NCBI GenBank assembly: GCA_025612245.1
Contig: JAAXKQ010000007.1
Span: forward strand, 124,001 to 188,000
Direction: 5' to 3'
Source of the DNA: Ignavibacteria bacterium
GTDB taxonomy: Bacteria > Bacteroidota > Ignavibacteria > Ignavibacteriales > SURF-24
Length of the DNA: 64,000 nucleotides
The number at the start of each line of letters is the position of its first letter. Position 1 is the stretch's first letter. The notes beneath the pieces are model-generated. The model saw nothing but the letters and a program-made list of their open reading frames with translations. It did not search any database and was not told the DNA's origin. The position numbers were made by a program, and so were the translations under genes. Positions 7,013-14,915 of the stretch are shown one piece after another.

Positions 7013-8328
7013 CAGTATATCCTTCTGCCGAGTGATTTTTCGAGCCTTGTCTTTGCAATCTCATAGTCAACCAGGGCATTATTATAGTTCGTCTGTGCCT
7101 GAAGCACGGCTGTTTCGGCATCAATCAGGTCCGTGCTGGTTGCAAGCTGTACGTTATACTTGTCGCTTATTATCCGGTAGTTTTCCTGCGCCTGGCCCAG
7201 GCTCTGACGGCTTACTGTAATCTTCTGGCTCGAACGCTCGTAGGTGAGGTAATTTGAGTATACTTCAAGCTCAATTGCATCGTTTAACTCTTCGAGCGAA
7301 GTCTCTGCCTGTAGCCTGGTCTGCTCGGCCTGCGAGGTCTGTGAAGAGTTGTAGCCCCAGTTCCACAGGTCCCAGTTAAGCGTAACTCCAATGTCCCAGG
7401 TGTCCCTGAAGGCGTCCTTTGGGGGCTGAATTCTCTGGTTGGGACGGTTATAGTAATAATTTGCATTCAGGAAAACCGAGGGAAACCAGAGCGACCTGGC
7501 GGCCCTAAGCCCCTCGTTACTGGCTTCCAGGCGGCTTCTCATTGCCTTAAGCTCGTTCCTTTTTTCCTTGGCCTCTTTAATTATTTCGTTATACCTGTAT
7601 GCCGTAAGCGTGGTATCTATGTTGCCCGCGTCAATTTCTGTAGGCGCGTTTAATTGCAGCCCGAGTGCCTGGTTAAAAGCCATCCTGGCAATGTCCAGGT
7701 TGTTCTGTGCTTCAATCTGCTGAAGCTTTGTGTTTGAATACAGTACTTCAAGCTTTAAGACGTCGTTCTGCGTAACAAGGCCGTTTGCAAGGTTATTTTT
7801 CGTGTCCTCAAGATGACGCTCATTCTGCAGGAGGTTTTCATTCAACAGGTTTAACATCTGTCCTGCTTTATAAAGCTGCCAGAAAGCCGACTGTATTTTG
7901 AAGGAAGCCTCGTTGACATCCTTTGAATAGTCGCTTTCCGCGGCCTGGTTGTTAAATTCTGCGGCGCTCTTAAGAGAGGTCAGCCTGAGCCCCGTAAAAA
8001 CGGGCTGCTGAAGCGAAAGCCTGAACGCGTAATTGTTCAGTATTACGTCTGAAATTTTTATCGGGAAAGGTACCCCTGGCATCGTTACCTCGAAAGGGGG
8101 AACACTGCTCAGCCTGGTGTAGCCGGCAAGAAACTTTAGCTGCGGCAGGAGCTGAGAGTTCGCCTCGGTAACCTTTGCGTTTGCTGAAACCGTTCTGGAC
8201 ATTGATATCCTGAGATCCTTGCTGTTCTTTAGTCCCGTTTCAATGCTCTCTTCCAGCGTCAGTTTCTGTGTCTGTGCAAAGAGCATTGCCGGTAGTATCA
8301 GCAGGTTTAATAACAATAGCTTCTTCAT
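7012..8328 (-). CDS. TolC-type outer-membrane efflux protein, 438 aa
   Basis: A cleavable signal peptide (MKKLLLLNLLILPAMLFAQ) precedes two internally related OEP repeats with long helical stretches and the typical ends, SLQQPVFTGLRL near residue 110 and NYNNALVDYEIAKTRLEKSL at the C-terminus. TolC-family proteins form trimeric channels across the outer membrane and dock onto periplasmic fusion proteins. Having its own channel gene makes the operon a complete tripartite exporter. It sits between the two ATPase genes: 14 bp after the first and overlapping the second by one base pair-step (ATGA). Confidence 0.92.
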   Translation of the reverse strand: MKKLLLLNLLILPAMLFAQTQKLTLEESIETGLKNSKDLRISMSRTVSANAKVTEANSQLLPQLKFLAGYTRLSSVPPFEVTMPGVPFPIKISDVILNNYAFRLSLQQPVFTGLRLTSLKSAAEFNNQAAESDYSKDVNEASFKIQSAFWQLYKAGQMLNLLNENLLQNERHLEDTKNNLANGLVTQNDVLKLEVLYSNTKLQQIEAQNNLDIARMAFNQALGLQLNAPTEIDAGNIDTTLTAYRYNEIIKEAKEKRNELKAMRSRLEASNEGLRAARSLWFPSVFLNANYYYNRPNQRIQPPKDAFRDTWDIGVTLNWDLWNWGYNSSQTSQAEQTRLQAETSLEELNDAIELEVYSNYLTYERSSQKITVSRQSLGQAQENYRIISDKYNVQLATSTDLIDAETAVLQAQTNYNNALVDYEIAKTRLEKSLGRRIY

Positions 8329-8342
8329 TTATAATCCTATAT

Positions 8343-9257
8343 TTATTTTGCGCTTGAGATATAATGAATAAAAACATTTTCCAGTGATGGGGGAACTACC
8401 CTCAGGTCCGAAATTGTAACCGACTCTTTCTCCAGCAGTTCCCTTATCGTGCCGCAGTCCTTCTCGCAGTCATCCACTACCACGTCAATTCTGTCTCCAA
8501 ACATCTGTACCTCAAATGAAGTCGTTTCCTTTATCGTTTTATATGCCTGGCGGGAAGGATTGCAGACAATTTCAACTACATCCTTGTCGAGCGAAGATTT
8601 TATGTTCTGCGGCGTGTCGAAACTTATTATTCCGCCCTTATTCATGAGTGCAACGCGGTTGCACCTTTCGGCCTCGTCCAGGTACGGGGTCGACATAAAA
8701 ATTGTAATCTCTTCCTTAATGAGGCTTGCCAGAATTTTCCAGAAGTCCCGCCTCGAAACCGGGTCCACACCTGTGGTCGGTTCATCCAGAAAGATAATTT
8801 TGGGCCTGTGTATGAGCGTGCATGCAAGAGCAAGCTTCTGCTTCATTCCGCCCGAGAGCTTATCGGCCAGACGGTCCCTGAAGGGGGTGAGCCTCGTAAA
8901 GTCCAGAAGTTCATTCCGCCTTTGCCTGTAGCCTTTTACGCCGTGAATCTCAGCAAAGAATTCAATGTTCTCGTCAACCGAAAGATCCCCGTAAAGGCTG
9001 AACTTCTGCGATAGATAGCCTATATCCTTTGTTATGTCTTTCCTTTTTTTTACGAGGTCGAGCCCCAGTATTTGGGCCGAGCCCCCGTCAGGATCCAGAA
9101 GTCCGCAAAGCATTCTTATGGTCGTGGTCTTGCCGGCGCCGTCGGGCCCAACGAGGCCGAACATTTCACCCTTGTTTACGTCCAGGCGTATGCCGTTTAC
9201 AGCCGTGACGTCCCCAAAGCTCTTTTTAAGTCCTTCTATAATAATGGTCTTTTCCAT
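8343..9257 (-). CDS. ABC transporter ATPase (first of the operon), 304 aa
   Basis: Walker A GPDGAGKTT (37-45), Q-loop GYLSQKFSLYGD, canonical signature LSGGMKQKLALA, Walker B IIFLDEPTTGVD, then a switch region IFMSTPYLDEAE in which the usual His is replaced by Pro (STPYLDEAE against TTHYLEEAE in its partner). The complementary defects (LPGG in one subunit, missing switch His in the other) suggest an asymmetric heterodimer with one consensus and one degenerate ATP site. Corresponds to one half of E. coli YbhF. It follows the fusion protein gene by 10 bp. Confidence 0.9.
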   Translation of the reverse strand: MEKTIIIEGLKKSFGDVTAVNGIRLDVNKGEMFGLVGPDGAGKTTTIRMLCGLLDPDGGSAQILGLDLVKKRKDITKDIGYLSQKFSLYGDLSVDENIEFFAEIHGVKGYRQRRNELLDFTRLTPFRDRLADKLSGGMKQKLALACTLIHRPKIIFLDEPTTGVDPVSRRDFWKILASLIKEEITIFMSTPYLDEAERCNRVALMNKGGIISFDTPQNIKSSLDKDVVEIVCNPSRQAYKTIKETTSFEVQMFGDRIDVVVDDCEKDCGTIRELLEKESVTISDLRVVPPSLENVFIHYISSAK

Positions 9258-9267
9258 GTCTTCTTTC

Positions 9268-10233
9268 TTAATACTTTATTACTGCGTCAGCTGGCATTCC
9301 GGCTTTAAGGTCCGAATTCGGGTTACTGATTTCAATCTTAACCGCAAAGACGAGCTTTGTCCTTTCATCCTTTGTCTGTATGTTCTTCGGCGTAAACTCG
9401 GCCTCAGGGGAAATATAAATAACTTTTCCTTCAAAGGTCTTGTTCTTGAACGCATCCACTGTTACTTCGGCTTTCTGCCCAAGCTTTACGTGCCCCAGCT
9501 CTTCCTCCGAAACGTATATGACGAGGTCCACAACGCTCAGGTCCGAAATCCTGAAAAGGGAGGAGTTGGGCCCAACGGTTTCTCCCGCCTCAACGAACTT
9601 TTTAACGAGCGTTCCGTTCATGGGCGATGTAACGTAACTGTCCTGTATGTTCTTCTTCAACAGGTCCACGCTCGCAACAGATTTCTGCAGGTTTGCCTCT
9701 GCCTGACGGATCTCCTCGGGACGCGCAAAGTGCCTCATCTTCTTCAGGTTGTCGCTTGCCGCATTGTACTGTGCCTGTGTGAGCTCAAACCTCGCAAGGG
9801 CATCCTCGTACTGCTTTTTTGTGATGGACTTCGACTCGTATAGCCTTGCCATCCTGTCTTTATCCTTTAAAGCCTGGTCCAGGTTTATCTGCGCCTGGCG
9901 CGTGTTTGCCTCTGCCTGACTGATGTCTTCGGACCTTGCGCCCTGCCTGAGGAGCTTAAGCTGCGCCTCGGCAAAGTCCTTTCCCGCCAGGGCCTGCTCA
10001 AGCTGTATTGAAAGGAGGTCGTGGTCTACCGTAAGGAGAGTGTCGCCTGCTTTTACGGCATTTCCTTCGTCTTTATAAAGCTTCTGGACCTGTCCGGCCA
10101 CTTTGGAGCTGATGGTTACATTTGTAGCTTCAATTGTACCCGAGGCATCAATCATATTTTTATCCTCTCCGCCCCCGCAGCCGTATAAAAGCAGCCCCAG
10201 GCTCATCATACCCGTAAAAAATATAGCTTTCAT
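9268..10233 (-). CDS. HlyD/YbhG-type periplasmic membrane fusion lipoprotein, 321 aa
   Basis: The N-terminus MKAIFFTGMMSLGLLLYGC is a lipoprotein signal with lipobox L-L-Y-G-C (Cys19), so the protein should be lipid-anchored. Next come the split biotinyl-lipoyl halves (GQVQKLYKDEGNAVKAGDTL and TSPMNGTLVKKFVEAGETVG) flanking a long coiled-coil hairpin with repeated QAEAN/RQAQ segments (about 75-185), then beta-barrel and membrane-proximal domains (SVVDLVIYVSEEELGHV onward). It links the inner-membrane ABC complex to the TolC-type channel. Its ATG directly follows the TAG of the tetR gene. Confidence 0.9.
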   Translation of the reverse strand: MKAIFFTGMMSLGLLLYGCGGGEDKNMIDASGTIEATNVTISSKVAGQVQKLYKDEGNAVKAGDTLLTVDHDLLSIQLEQALAGKDFAEAQLKLLRQGARSEDISQAEANTRQAQINLDQALKDKDRMARLYESKSITKKQYEDALARFELTQAQYNAASDNLKKMRHFARPEEIRQAEANLQKSVASVDLLKKNIQDSYVTSPMNGTLVKKFVEAGETVGPNSSLFRISDLSVVDLVIYVSEEELGHVKLGQKAEVTVDAFKNKTFEGKVIYISPEAEFTPKNIQTKDERTKLVFAVKIEISNPNSDLKAGMPADAVIKY

Positions 10234-10839
10234 CTATTTATCCTGTTTTATTGAGTTTTTAAGTGTATTTGCTCCCTTGTTGGTCAGTATGCCGTTCAGG
10301 AGTATCTGAAATGCCTGTTCTACAGCCTCGTTAAAGGAAAACTTGTGATTAAGCAGGAATTCAGGGCTTACTATTGCGCGCATTGAGGAGATGAAAATTA
10401 CCATCAGCAGCTCTACAGGCCTTTCTTCAAAAAGCCCTTCGGCTTTTCCCTGTTCAAAGATTTTCCCGATGTTCATGTACATCGTCCTCGTCCTGAAGGC
10501 ATCAATTTTTGCCCAGAGGTGGGGCGTGTTGTACTGCATGTCTTTCAGCCATTTGTCGCTGATCTTAAGAAAAATATTGCTCAGGATGCCCAGGAGGTCC
10601 AGAATCTTGCTCACGGCATCTACATTTTTCTCCAGCACGCTTTTGATTTTTCCCGAAGTTTCCTCCAGAAGGTTGTCTACCACATTTTCAACGAGCTTTT
10701 CCTTGGAAGGGAAATACTTATATATGGTCTTCTTGCTCATTTTAAGCTCGCGCGCAAGCTCATCCATTGAGGTTTTGTAAAATCCTTCCCTGAAGAACTT
10801 TTCCCGTGCAAAGAGCAGTATTTTGTCCTTATCTTCCAT
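10234..10839 (-). CDS. TetR-family repressor of the export operon (CecR-like)
   Basis: The N-terminal helix-turn-helix MDELARELKMSKKTIYKYFP (about residues 25-45) is typical of TetR regulators; the rest is the helical ligand-binding/dimer domain, with a DUF1956-like feel in the C-terminus. Start at 10839 (MEDKDKILLF) is chosen because GGAG stands six bases upstream; an upstream ATG would add 14 residues and lie inside the operator. It is the first gene of the operon, immediately before the fusion protein, as ybiH/cecR is in E. coli. Two inverted repeats over its promoter imply autorepression relieved by an exported compound. Confidence 0.9.
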   Translation of the reverse strand: MEDKDKILLFAREKFFREGFYKTSMDELARELKMSKKTIYKYFPSKEKLVENVVDNLLEETSGKIKSVLEKNVDAVSKILDLLGILSNIFLKISDKWLKDMQYNTPHLWAKIDAFRTRTMYMNIGKIFEQGKAEGLFEERPVELLMVIFISSMRAIVSPEFLLNHKFSFNEAVEQAFQILLNGILTNKGANTLKNSIKQDK

Positions 10840-10848
10840 TTTAACTCC

Positions 10849-10919
10849 ATTGGAAACTAAATTAGTATTTCTAGTTTCCAATTTAACAAATGGAAACTAT
10901 TTTGTCAATAATAGTTTCC
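10849..10919 (-). promoter_or_regulatory. TetR operator region: four TGGAAACTA half-sites
   Basis: ATTGGAAACTA (10849-10859) pairs with TAGTTTCCAAT (10872-10882) and GGAAACTAT (10892-10900) pairs with ATAGTTTCC (10911-10919). The four half-sites alternate in direction and their centres are 20-21 bp apart, two helical turns, so bound dimers would lie on one face of the DNA. The first inverted repeat covers the predicted -7 box and transcription start, and the second overlaps the -33 box; the innermost half-site abuts the ribosome binding site of tetR. This strongly suggests autorepression of the whole export operon. Confidence 0.75.
10878..10908 (-). promoter_or_regulatory. predicted promoter of the export operon
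   Basis: On the minus strand, TTG (10908-10906, within TTGACA) is followed after 20 bases by TAAATTGG (10885-10878), close to the Bacteroidota -33/-7 form TTG-N19-21-TAnnTTTG. The same variant TAnnTTGG is seen before ahpC. Predicted start of transcription is near 10871, between operator half-sites. Confidence 0.5.
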
Positions 10920-10980
10920 GCATTTTGGCTAATTTTTTGGAGAATGAGGTGGACGGGTTTGCCGTAAAGGCGTAAAAATG

Positions 10981-11577
10981 TTATTCCCGGGTTCCTGTAA
11001 ACCTTATTACAACGGCCTCGCCCTGGTGGTACTTGCCTTCATTTAATTCAATTACCTCCTTGCTGAGCTGCTGAAAGTCCAGCACGGTAAACTCACTGAC
11101 AATGTCTTCCAGAGAATAAAGAAGGTCCGCATCCTTCGGGCCGCCGGAATTTTTCTCCAGCTGGTCTTTCTCAAAGACTTCAAGAATCAGCTTCCCGCCC
11201 GCCTTCAGGGCTGAGATTATCCTGCCGTTTACTTTCTGCCTTAACTCTTCAGGCAGGTGCATGTATATAATTGCCGCGGCATCGTAGTAAGCTTCCTTTG
11301 GGGAAAAGGCACTTAAATCCTCAACCGTGTAATTTATTGTTGTATTATATTCTTCCGCCAGCTTCAGCGCCTTTTCTTTTGCCGCCTGACTGAAGTCAAA
11401 GGCATCCACCTGCCAGCCCTTACTGGCTGCGTAAACGGCGTTGCGCCCTTCGCCTTCTGCAACCAGAAGGAGCCTGCCCGGCTTTAACTTGTCAATTTCT
11501 TCCTTAAAAAAACCGTTCGGCTCTTTCCCGTATGCATAGCCCTCTTCCGAGAACCTCTCGTTCCATTTTTCAAGCAT
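10981..11577 (-). CDS. SAM-dependent methyltransferase (TehB/Tam-like), 198 aa
   Basis: Class I methyltransferase: motif I region PGRLLLVAEGEGRNAVYAAS, then VDAFDFSQAAKEKA (motif II, acidic residue) and DAAAIIYMHLPEELRQ (motif IV). The N-terminal WNERFSEEGYAYGKEPN is the hallmark of the TehB-like group seen next to many small-molecule detoxification genes. The start at 11577 (MLEKWNERF) matches that family; 28 upstream in-frame residues look untranslated. Substrate is not evident. It is divergent from prfA and stands alone, 142 bp upstream of the tetR start on the same strand. Confidence 0.82.
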   Translation of the reverse strand: MLEKWNERFSEEGYAYGKEPNGFFKEEIDKLKPGRLLLVAEGEGRNAVYAASKGWQVDAFDFSQAAKEKALKLAEEYNTTINYTVEDLSAFSPKEAYYDAAAIIYMHLPEELRQKVNGRIISALKAGGKLILEVFEKDQLEKNSGGPKDADLLYSLEDIVSEFTVLDFQQLSKEVIELNEGKYHQGEAVVIRFTGTRE

Positions 11578-11719
11578 AATATTTCCCGTAGTTTTGTTTA
11601 GATAAATATAAGCCCGTTTTCCCAAAACAGGAAATGATTTTTTTACCCTGGAAGCCCTCAAAAGAAAACCTTTTGGCCCCGGAAGTTGTTGTGCCTTTAA
11701 CTCTAAAGCACCAGTAACC

Positions 11720-11778
11720 GGTAATTACTTAATGACTGGTAATTGCTTAGATTTTCAGGCATATGTTTGCTATATTTG
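11720..11778 (+). promoter_or_regulatory. prfA promoter region with TATATTTG box and direct repeat
   Basis: TATATTTG at 11771-11778 matches the Bacteroidota -7 consensus TAnnTTTG and ends 22 bases before the prfA start; an overlapping TATGTTTG stands at 11762-11769. Upstream, GGTAATTACTTA (11720-11731) and GGTAATTGCTTA (11738-11749) form a direct repeat with an 18-bp period, a possible regulator site. Confidence 0.45.
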
Positions 11779-11800
11779 TATTCAAATTAAGAGAGAATTG

Positions 11801-12883
11801 ATGGAACTTATTGACAAATTAAGGGCAGTAAAAGAGAAATTCGACAAAATAAATGAGCAGCTGGCAGATCCCGCCAACCTCAGTAACCAGGAGAAAATTG
11901 TCTCACTCAGCAAGGAAAGAAGCGAGATCCTGGAGGTCGTTGAGGCTTTTAACAGGTACGACAAGGTCCTGAATGACATCGAGGGCAACAGGGAAATTAT
12001 TGAACTTGGTGAGGACCACGAGCTCTCGGAAATTGCACAGGCGGAGCTTGAGGACCTGAAGAAAGAAAAGGAAAAGCTGGAAGAGGAAATTAAATATATA
12101 CTGATACCCAAGGACCCGAACGACAATAAGGACGTCATCTTCGAAATCCGCGCCGGAACAGGCGGCGACGAGGCCGGGCTCTTTGCATTTGACCTCTACA
12201 GAATGTACTCCAGGTTTGCCGAGGTCAGGGGCTGGCGAAAAGAGGTCATTGATATCAGCGAATCCGGCATGGGCGGCATTAAGGAAGTCGTCTTTTCTCT
12301 TGGCGGCCAGGGCGTCTATGGCGACATGAAGTTCGAAAACGGCGTCCACCGCGTTCAGAGAGTCCCCCTGACAGAAACAAACGGCCGCGTCCATACCTCG
12401 GCCGCAACCGTCGTTGTTATGCCTGAGGTTGAGGACGTGCAGATTGATATAGACATGAACGACCTCAGAATTGACGTCTATAGAAGCGGCGGCGCCGGCG
12501 GACAGAACGTGAATAAGGTTGAAACCGCAATCAGAATTACCCACATCCCAAGCGGCATTGTTGTACAGTGCCAGGATGAGCGCTCTCAGCTAAAAAACAG
12601 GCAGAAGGCTTTGAAAGTACTCAGGGCCAGGCTTTTCGACATGAAACAAAAAGAACAGTCCGATGTAATTGCGGCCCAGAGAAAATCCATAGTCAGAAGC
12701 GGCGACAGGAGTGACAAGATCCGTACGTATAATTTCCCGCAGAACAGGGTTACAGACCACAGGATTGGCCTGACACTCTATAACCTTTCTAATATAATTG
12801 AAGGCGACCTTTCAGAGCTCGTCGAACAGCTCAAGCTTGCAGATAGGGCTGAAAAACTGAACAGCAGCAACGTAGAAGCCTGA
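11801..12883 (+). CDS. prfA: peptide chain release factor 1
   Basis: RF1 recognises UAA and UAG stop codons and triggers peptide release on the ribosome. The catalytic GGQ is at 233-235 (SGGAGGQNVNKVET), and the codon-reading loop has the RF1-type P-x-T form (RVPLTETNGRVHTS) rather than the RF2 SPF. The N-terminal coiled-coil domain (1-100) and length of 360 residues are normal. The start at 11801 has GAGAG upstream and matches family N-termini (MELIDKLRAVKEKF); the longer reading frame back to 11732 covers the promoter. Usually followed by prmC in other genomes; that gene is absent here. Confidence 0.97.
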   Translation: MELIDKLRAVKEKFDKINEQLADPANLSNQEKIVSLSKERSEILEVVEAFNRYDKVLNDIEGNREIIELGEDHELSEIAQAELEDLKKEKEKLEEEIKYILIPKDPNDNKDVIFEIRAGTGGDEAGLFAFDLYRMYSRFAEVRGWRKEVIDISESGMGGIKEVVFSLGGQGVYGDMKFENGVHRVQRVPLTETNGRVHTSAATVVVMPEVEDVQIDIDMNDLRIDVYRSGGAGGQNVNKVETAIRITHIPSGIVVQCQDERSQLKNRQKALKVLRARLFDMKQKEQSDVIAAQRKSIVRSGDRSDKIRTYNFPQNRVTDHRIGLTLYNLSNIIEGDLSELVEQLKLADRAEKLNSSNVEA

Positions 12884-12912
12884 AAAATATCAACCGGAAA
12901 ACAGAGCTGCAG

Positions 12913-12937
12913 CCCTGAAGAAGACCCCGCTTCAGGG
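12913..12937 (+). terminator. hairpin after prfA
   Basis: CCCTGAAG (12913-12920) and CTTCAGGG (12930-12937) pair perfectly around a 9-base loop, 30 bases after the prfA stop. Only three T residues follow, so it is a weak intrinsic terminator at best. An alternative pairing uses the CCCC of the loop with CGGGG further on. Confidence 0.4.
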
Positions 12938-12963
12938 TTTCGGGGCACTATATAATTTCCCGC

Positions 12964-13239
12964 CTATGGCTCTTTTTCCTGAAAGTTTTCCAGCAATTTT
13001 ATCAGAAATACGAGCACAAACCCCAGAAGGGAAAGTGTTACATCCGTTACGTCCAGACTGAAATGCGGCTGGCTGCCGATCATGAAACTGAAATATTTAA
13101 TTGCCGAAAGCAGCCCGAAGAAAGCGGCAAAACCGAAAATTCCACCTTTTACTGGATTCAGAAAATAAGATTTGAAGTTTCGAAATACCTGCCCTTCATG
13201 TCCTTCCGATGTCTCTTCTGCTGTAGAAATGTTTTTCAT
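12964..13239 (-). CDS. small two-helix membrane protein, 91 aa
   Basis: Not assigned to a family. A polar N-terminus of about 30 residues (with EETSEGHEGQ) is followed by two hydrophobic stretches, GGIFGFAAFFGLLSAIKYFS and VTLSLLGFVLVFLIKLL, and a short acidic tail. Both termini are predicted cytoplasmic. It is convergent with prfA and isolated from the next gene by a 366-bp gap. The clear hydrophobic pattern and clean start support it as a real gene. Confidence 0.6.
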   Translation of the reverse strand: MKNISTAEETSEGHEGQVFRNFKSYFLNPVKGGIFGFAAFFGLLSAIKYFSFMIGSQPHFSLDVTDVTLSLLGFVLVFLIKLLENFQEKEP

Positions 13240-13605
13240 TTACTTTTCTTCCCCCAAATAATCGTTGCGTTACATAAACAATTTATTAATTCCATTCCAT
13301 ATTAATATATATGGTGACGAAGACGGTTTTCGGAAAATTTTTTAGAAATTTTTAATAAAAATTTTCAAAAGCAAGGAAAATCGCGAAAAAAGGCGTTTTT
13401 GTGGGAAATAAGATATTATATCCTTGTCAATGTACCAAAATTTTGCTTTAAGGGCAAAATTCTGGTACCATAAATAGGACTTGCGGCGGATTTTAGAAAG
13501 GAAATAATTTCTGTCTATAAAACCGCAAAAGAAATCCGATAATAGGTTTTAATTTCCAGGACCCTAAAACTCCGGCGGAAAAATTGAAAAATCAGGCGGA
13601 CCAAA
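13240..13605. other. 366-bp gap without a gene; one long inverted repeat
   Basis: No credible ORF. The gap is A+T-rich and holds an inverted repeat: GTACCAAAATTTTGC (13432-13446) and GCAAAATTCTGGTAC (13454-13468), 14 of 15 pairs, with a 7-base loop. There is no T-run beside it, so it may be an operator or RNA hairpin in the upstream region of the small membrane protein gene. Confidence 0.4.
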
Positions 13606-14754
13606 TCAGACTCCCATAATGTCGTTAAAGAAGTTTGCATTCGGCGAATCAACCCTGGAAATTATGATCTTAATTATTGCCGTAAGCGGAACCGAAAGAA
13701 TTGCCCCTACAATACCCCAGATGTAACCCCAGAGTAGAAGTGAAAGGAGTATCACCAGGGGATTGAGCCCCAGGCTGTGCCCGAAAATTCTCGGCTCAAG
13801 CACGTTCCCCATAATGTTGTGCAGCACAACCAGTATCGCTGCAATAATAAGAGCATAACCTATGGATCCGAACTGAACAAGTGTCATAATGGCCGGCAAC
13901 ACCGTGGCTATGAGTGAACCGATATTCGGAATAAAGTTGAAAAGAAAGGTTATTACAGCCCAGACGACGACAAAATCAACCCCGAAAATGAGCAAAATTA
14001 CGCCCGTAGCTATACCAACAATGAGACTGATGATAAATTTCGCTATGACGTATTTCTGTATCTGATCCGTAATTTCCTGGAATGTACTCTGCAGATTCAA
14101 TTCTCTTTCCTTTCTGGCGCGGTACTTCTCGGAAATCTGGGCCGAAGCCTGGCTTGAACCCCTGGATGCCGCCTCGGCTTCCTGGTCCGAGGTCCTTAAT
14201 TCCTCAGGCATGTGCACCTTAAGATAACGCCTCTTAATGGCACTGTATATGTTCTTGTGCCCCGACATGATGAAAATGAAAAAAAAGAGCACAAATAAAA
14301 AACTGCCCAGAAATGAGAACGTGGAGGAAAATACGTTGCCGGCTAAAGGACCGTAGTCTATCTTCTGAAGCAAATTCATGAGCTTGAAATTGAGGAACTG
14401 CTTATCCTTTACACCCATTGAGCCTGCCGTGGTGGAGACGATCTGGTTCAGCTTTGCCTCGTAACCCGGCAGCGCTTCGCCTAAACGGCTGAATGAGTTG
14501 AGGATGACGGAGGAAAAACTCCCGATCACAACAATAATTATCATTATATCCAGAAATACAGGCAGCCATGAAGGTACCTTCAGGCGCTCAAGGTAATTGT
14601 TCAGCGGAGAAAACACAAAAAACAGAAAATAGGCAATTACAAAGGGAATGAAGATCTCTGCAAGTGACTTTAATACAATAAAAATCACTACGATGCCTAT
14701 TACATTTACAAAAAAAGCGCTCGAGGCAGAGAAACGGGATTTTTCCGGAAGCAT
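13606..14754 (-). CDS. AI-2E family transporter (PerM/TqsA-like), 382 aa
   Basis: About eight membrane helices in the AI-2E layout: two at the N-terminus (FVNVIGIVVIFIVLKSLAE, IFIPFVIAYFLFFVFSPLNN), a soluble region, then a cluster at 250-380 including the family-typical FNFIPNIGSLIATVLPAIM and GNVLEPRIFGHSLGLNPLVI. Unusual is a polar loop of about 45 residues rich in Ser, Ala and Glu (EAEAASRGSSQASAQ) between the helices at about 165 and 235. Members export small metabolites or ions; the AI-2 role is known only for TqsA, so substrate is left open. Single-gene unit. Confidence 0.85.
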   Translation of the reverse strand: MLPEKSRFSASSAFFVNVIGIVVIFIVLKSLAEIFIPFVIAYFLFFVFSPLNNYLERLKVPSWLPVFLDIMIIIVVIGSFSSVILNSFSRLGEALPGYEAKLNQIVSTTAGSMGVKDKQFLNFKLMNLLQKIDYGPLAGNVFSSTFSFLGSFLFVLFFFIFIMSGHKNIYSAIKRRYLKVHMPEELRTSDQEAEAASRGSSQASAQISEKYRARKERELNLQSTFQEITDQIQKYVIAKFIISLIVGIATGVILLIFGVDFVVVWAVITFLFNFIPNIGSLIATVLPAIMTLVQFGSIGYALIIAAILVVLHNIMGNVLEPRIFGHSLGLNPLVILLSLLLWGYIWGIVGAILSVPLTAIIKIIISRVDSPNANFFNDIMGV

Positions 14755-14871
14755 ATGAGTATTCTTTTATTTTAATCCAAAAAGCAGGGATTTTTAATTC
14801 TTTATTAAGCTTAATCCATCCAATCGTAAGATAAGCAAATAAAAATATACAATAAATAGTAATAACAGTAG

Positions 14872-14879
14872 TATATTTG
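14872..14879 (+). promoter_or_regulatory. TATATTTG -7 box before the first glycosyltransferase
   Basis: TATATTTG matches the TAnnTTTG consensus of Bacteroidota primary-sigma promoters, 36 bases before the ATG at 14916. No convincing -33 element was found. Confidence 0.4.
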
Positions 14880-14915
14880 CTTTAACGATAAATTAAACTG
14901 AAAAAACGTAAAAAT

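Noticed and set aside
9034-9843. 269-codon plus-strand frame across the ATPase and fusion-protein genes
   Set aside because: It spans the junction of two well-supported minus-strand genes and has no coding features of its own.
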